NCBI GenBank assembly: GCA_945788595.1
Contig: CALZMS010000039.1
Location: forward strand, 1 to 7,540
DNA length: 7,540 nucleotides
Direction: 5' to 3'
Source of the DNA: an uncultured Lachnospiraceae bacterium
GTDB taxonomy: Bacteria > Bacillota > Clostridia > Lachnospirales > Lachnospiraceae
The notes beneath the pieces are model-generated. The model was given only the letters and a program-made list of their open reading frames with translations, made no database searches and was not told where the DNA came from. A program made the translations under genes and the position numbers. Shown here in pieces: positions 6,779 to 7,540 of the stretch; positions within the stretch are counted from its first letter, which is position 1; every line of letters starts with the position of its first letter.

Positions 6779-7540
6779 TCAGCATGCTTCTCTGTATTCC
6801 ATCAGTTTCTGTCTGGCTTTGGCATTCAGGTGGGTGGGTACTTCGATCTGAACGATCACATAGTGATCCCCGTGCACTGCAGAATCCTTCATGGAAACAA
6901 TACCTTTTCCTTTCAGACGGATCTTACTGCCGGACTGTGTTCCCGGCTTGATCTTGCAGACCACATCACCATACAATGTATGCACGCGGGCCTCGCCGCC
7001 AAATACTGCCGTTGTATAGGGGATATTGACTGTCGTGTATACATCCATGCCCTTCCGTTCAATGCCTGCTTTTCTTTCTACGTTGACTTTCAAAAGCAGA
7101 TCGCCATTCTCGCCGCCCCGGCCTGGCATTCCTTTGCCCCGCAGACGGATGGATTTGCCGCTGTCAATTCCGGCAGGGATATGTACCTTCAAGGACTGAC
7201 GCACGCCGCGCTCGTCCTGCAGAGAAATCACCTTGTCGCAGCCATATACAGCATCATCAAAACCTATGGTTACCTCTGCATGAAGGTCCTCTCCGCGACT
7301 GCTATAGATAGTGCCGTCATCCCAAAAACTGCTGTTTCCGGCAAATCCGGATGTACTACCCTGGTTATTTCCGCTGCGGTATCCTCGGAAACTGCTACGC
7401 GTTCCACCATTGGATCCGCAAAATCCACTCTGTGCTTCGCTCCCGAAGCCTCCATAACCGTTCTGCGCATTACCTGTGAAACCGTTAAAACCTCTTCCGC
7501 TGCCATTTCCATTACCATGGAACATATTTTTGAACATATC
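6779..7540 (-). CDS. DnaJ/CbpA-like Hsp40 co-chaperone without zinc finger, C-terminal part
   Basis: The reading frame is open through the right edge (an Asp codon precedes the first visible Met), so the N-terminal J domain, which would stimulate DnaK, probably lies outside the window. Counting from that Met, residues 1-75 are a long Gly/Ser/Asn/Phe-rich linker. Residues 82-155 form substrate-binding domain I (GEDLHAEVTIGFDDAVYG, then LKVHIPAGIDSGKSIRLRGKGMPG) and 156-235 form domain II (ERKGMDVYTTVNIPYTTAVFGGEARV, PGTQSGSKIRLKGKGI). The four CxxCxGxG zinc motifs of true DnaJ are absent: domain I runs straight through where they would be inserted. This makes it a class B Hsp40 (CbpA type) rather than canonical DnaJ. 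If no J domain is found upstream, it would instead be a J-less paralogue. The C-terminus ends in MEYREAC. Confidence 0.88.
   Translation of the reverse strand, partial: DMFKNMFHGNGNGSGRGFNGFTGNAQNGYGGFGSEAQSGFCGSNGGTRSSFRGYRSGNNQGSTSGFAGNSSFWDDGTIYSSRGEDLHAEVTIGFDDAVYGCDKVISLQDERGVRQSLKVHIPAGIDSGKSIRLRGKGMPGRGGENGDLLLKVNVERKAGIERKGMDVYTTVNIPYTTAVFGGEARVHTLYGDVVCKIKPGTQSGSKIRLKGKGIVSMKDSAVHGDHYVIVQIEVPTHLNAKARQKLMEYREAC

Overview
This window reads as chromosomal DNA from a low-to-moderate GC Gram-positive bacterium of the Bacillota, most plausibly a gut Clostridia/Lachnospiraceae-type anaerobe. That placement is inferred from strong AGGAGG-type ribosome binding sites, A/T-rich intergenic DNA with sigma-A-like promoters, U-tailed hairpin terminators, a long CTC-type L25 protein with an acidic tail, and a MepA-like MATE transporter. 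No rRNA or other marker fixes the genus. Every convincing gene lies on the minus strand, so transcription runs right to left.

Layout from right to left (direction of transcription): (1) the C-terminal part of a DnaJ/CbpA-like co-chaperone without a zinc finger, cut by the right edge; (2) a small Sec-exported lipoprotein of unknown function with its own strong terminator; (3) a MATE-family efflux pump behind a very good promoter; (4) rplY/ctc, encoding the long form of ribosomal protein L25, with a clear promoter and terminator; (5) a noncoding leader of about 200 nt with a promoter-like sequence and an orphan intrinsic terminator; (6) a compact overlapping operon pabA-pabB-pabC; (7) a 151-bp element made of two perfect 40-bp inverted arms around a 71-bp structured loop; (8) the N-terminal part of a HAD-superfamily (NagD-like, class IIA) phosphatase, cut by the left edge.

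The pab genes form one functional unit. PabA supplies ammonia from glutamine, PabB converts chorismate to 4-amino-4-deoxychorismate, and PabC removes pyruvate to give p-aminobenzoate for folate. The PIKGT motif in the chorismate enzyme and the PabC neighbour separate this set from anthranilate (tryptophan) synthesis. The three genes overlap by 35 and 7 nt, which suggests translational coupling. The other genes look like independent transcription units and give no sign of a shared pathway.

I see no CRISPR array, tRNA, transposase, phage gene or defence system. The signals least explained by known features are the long perfect inverted repeat after pabC (probably a small dispersed or non-autonomous repeat) and the orphan terminator upstream of pabA (either an attenuated leader or a small RNA).
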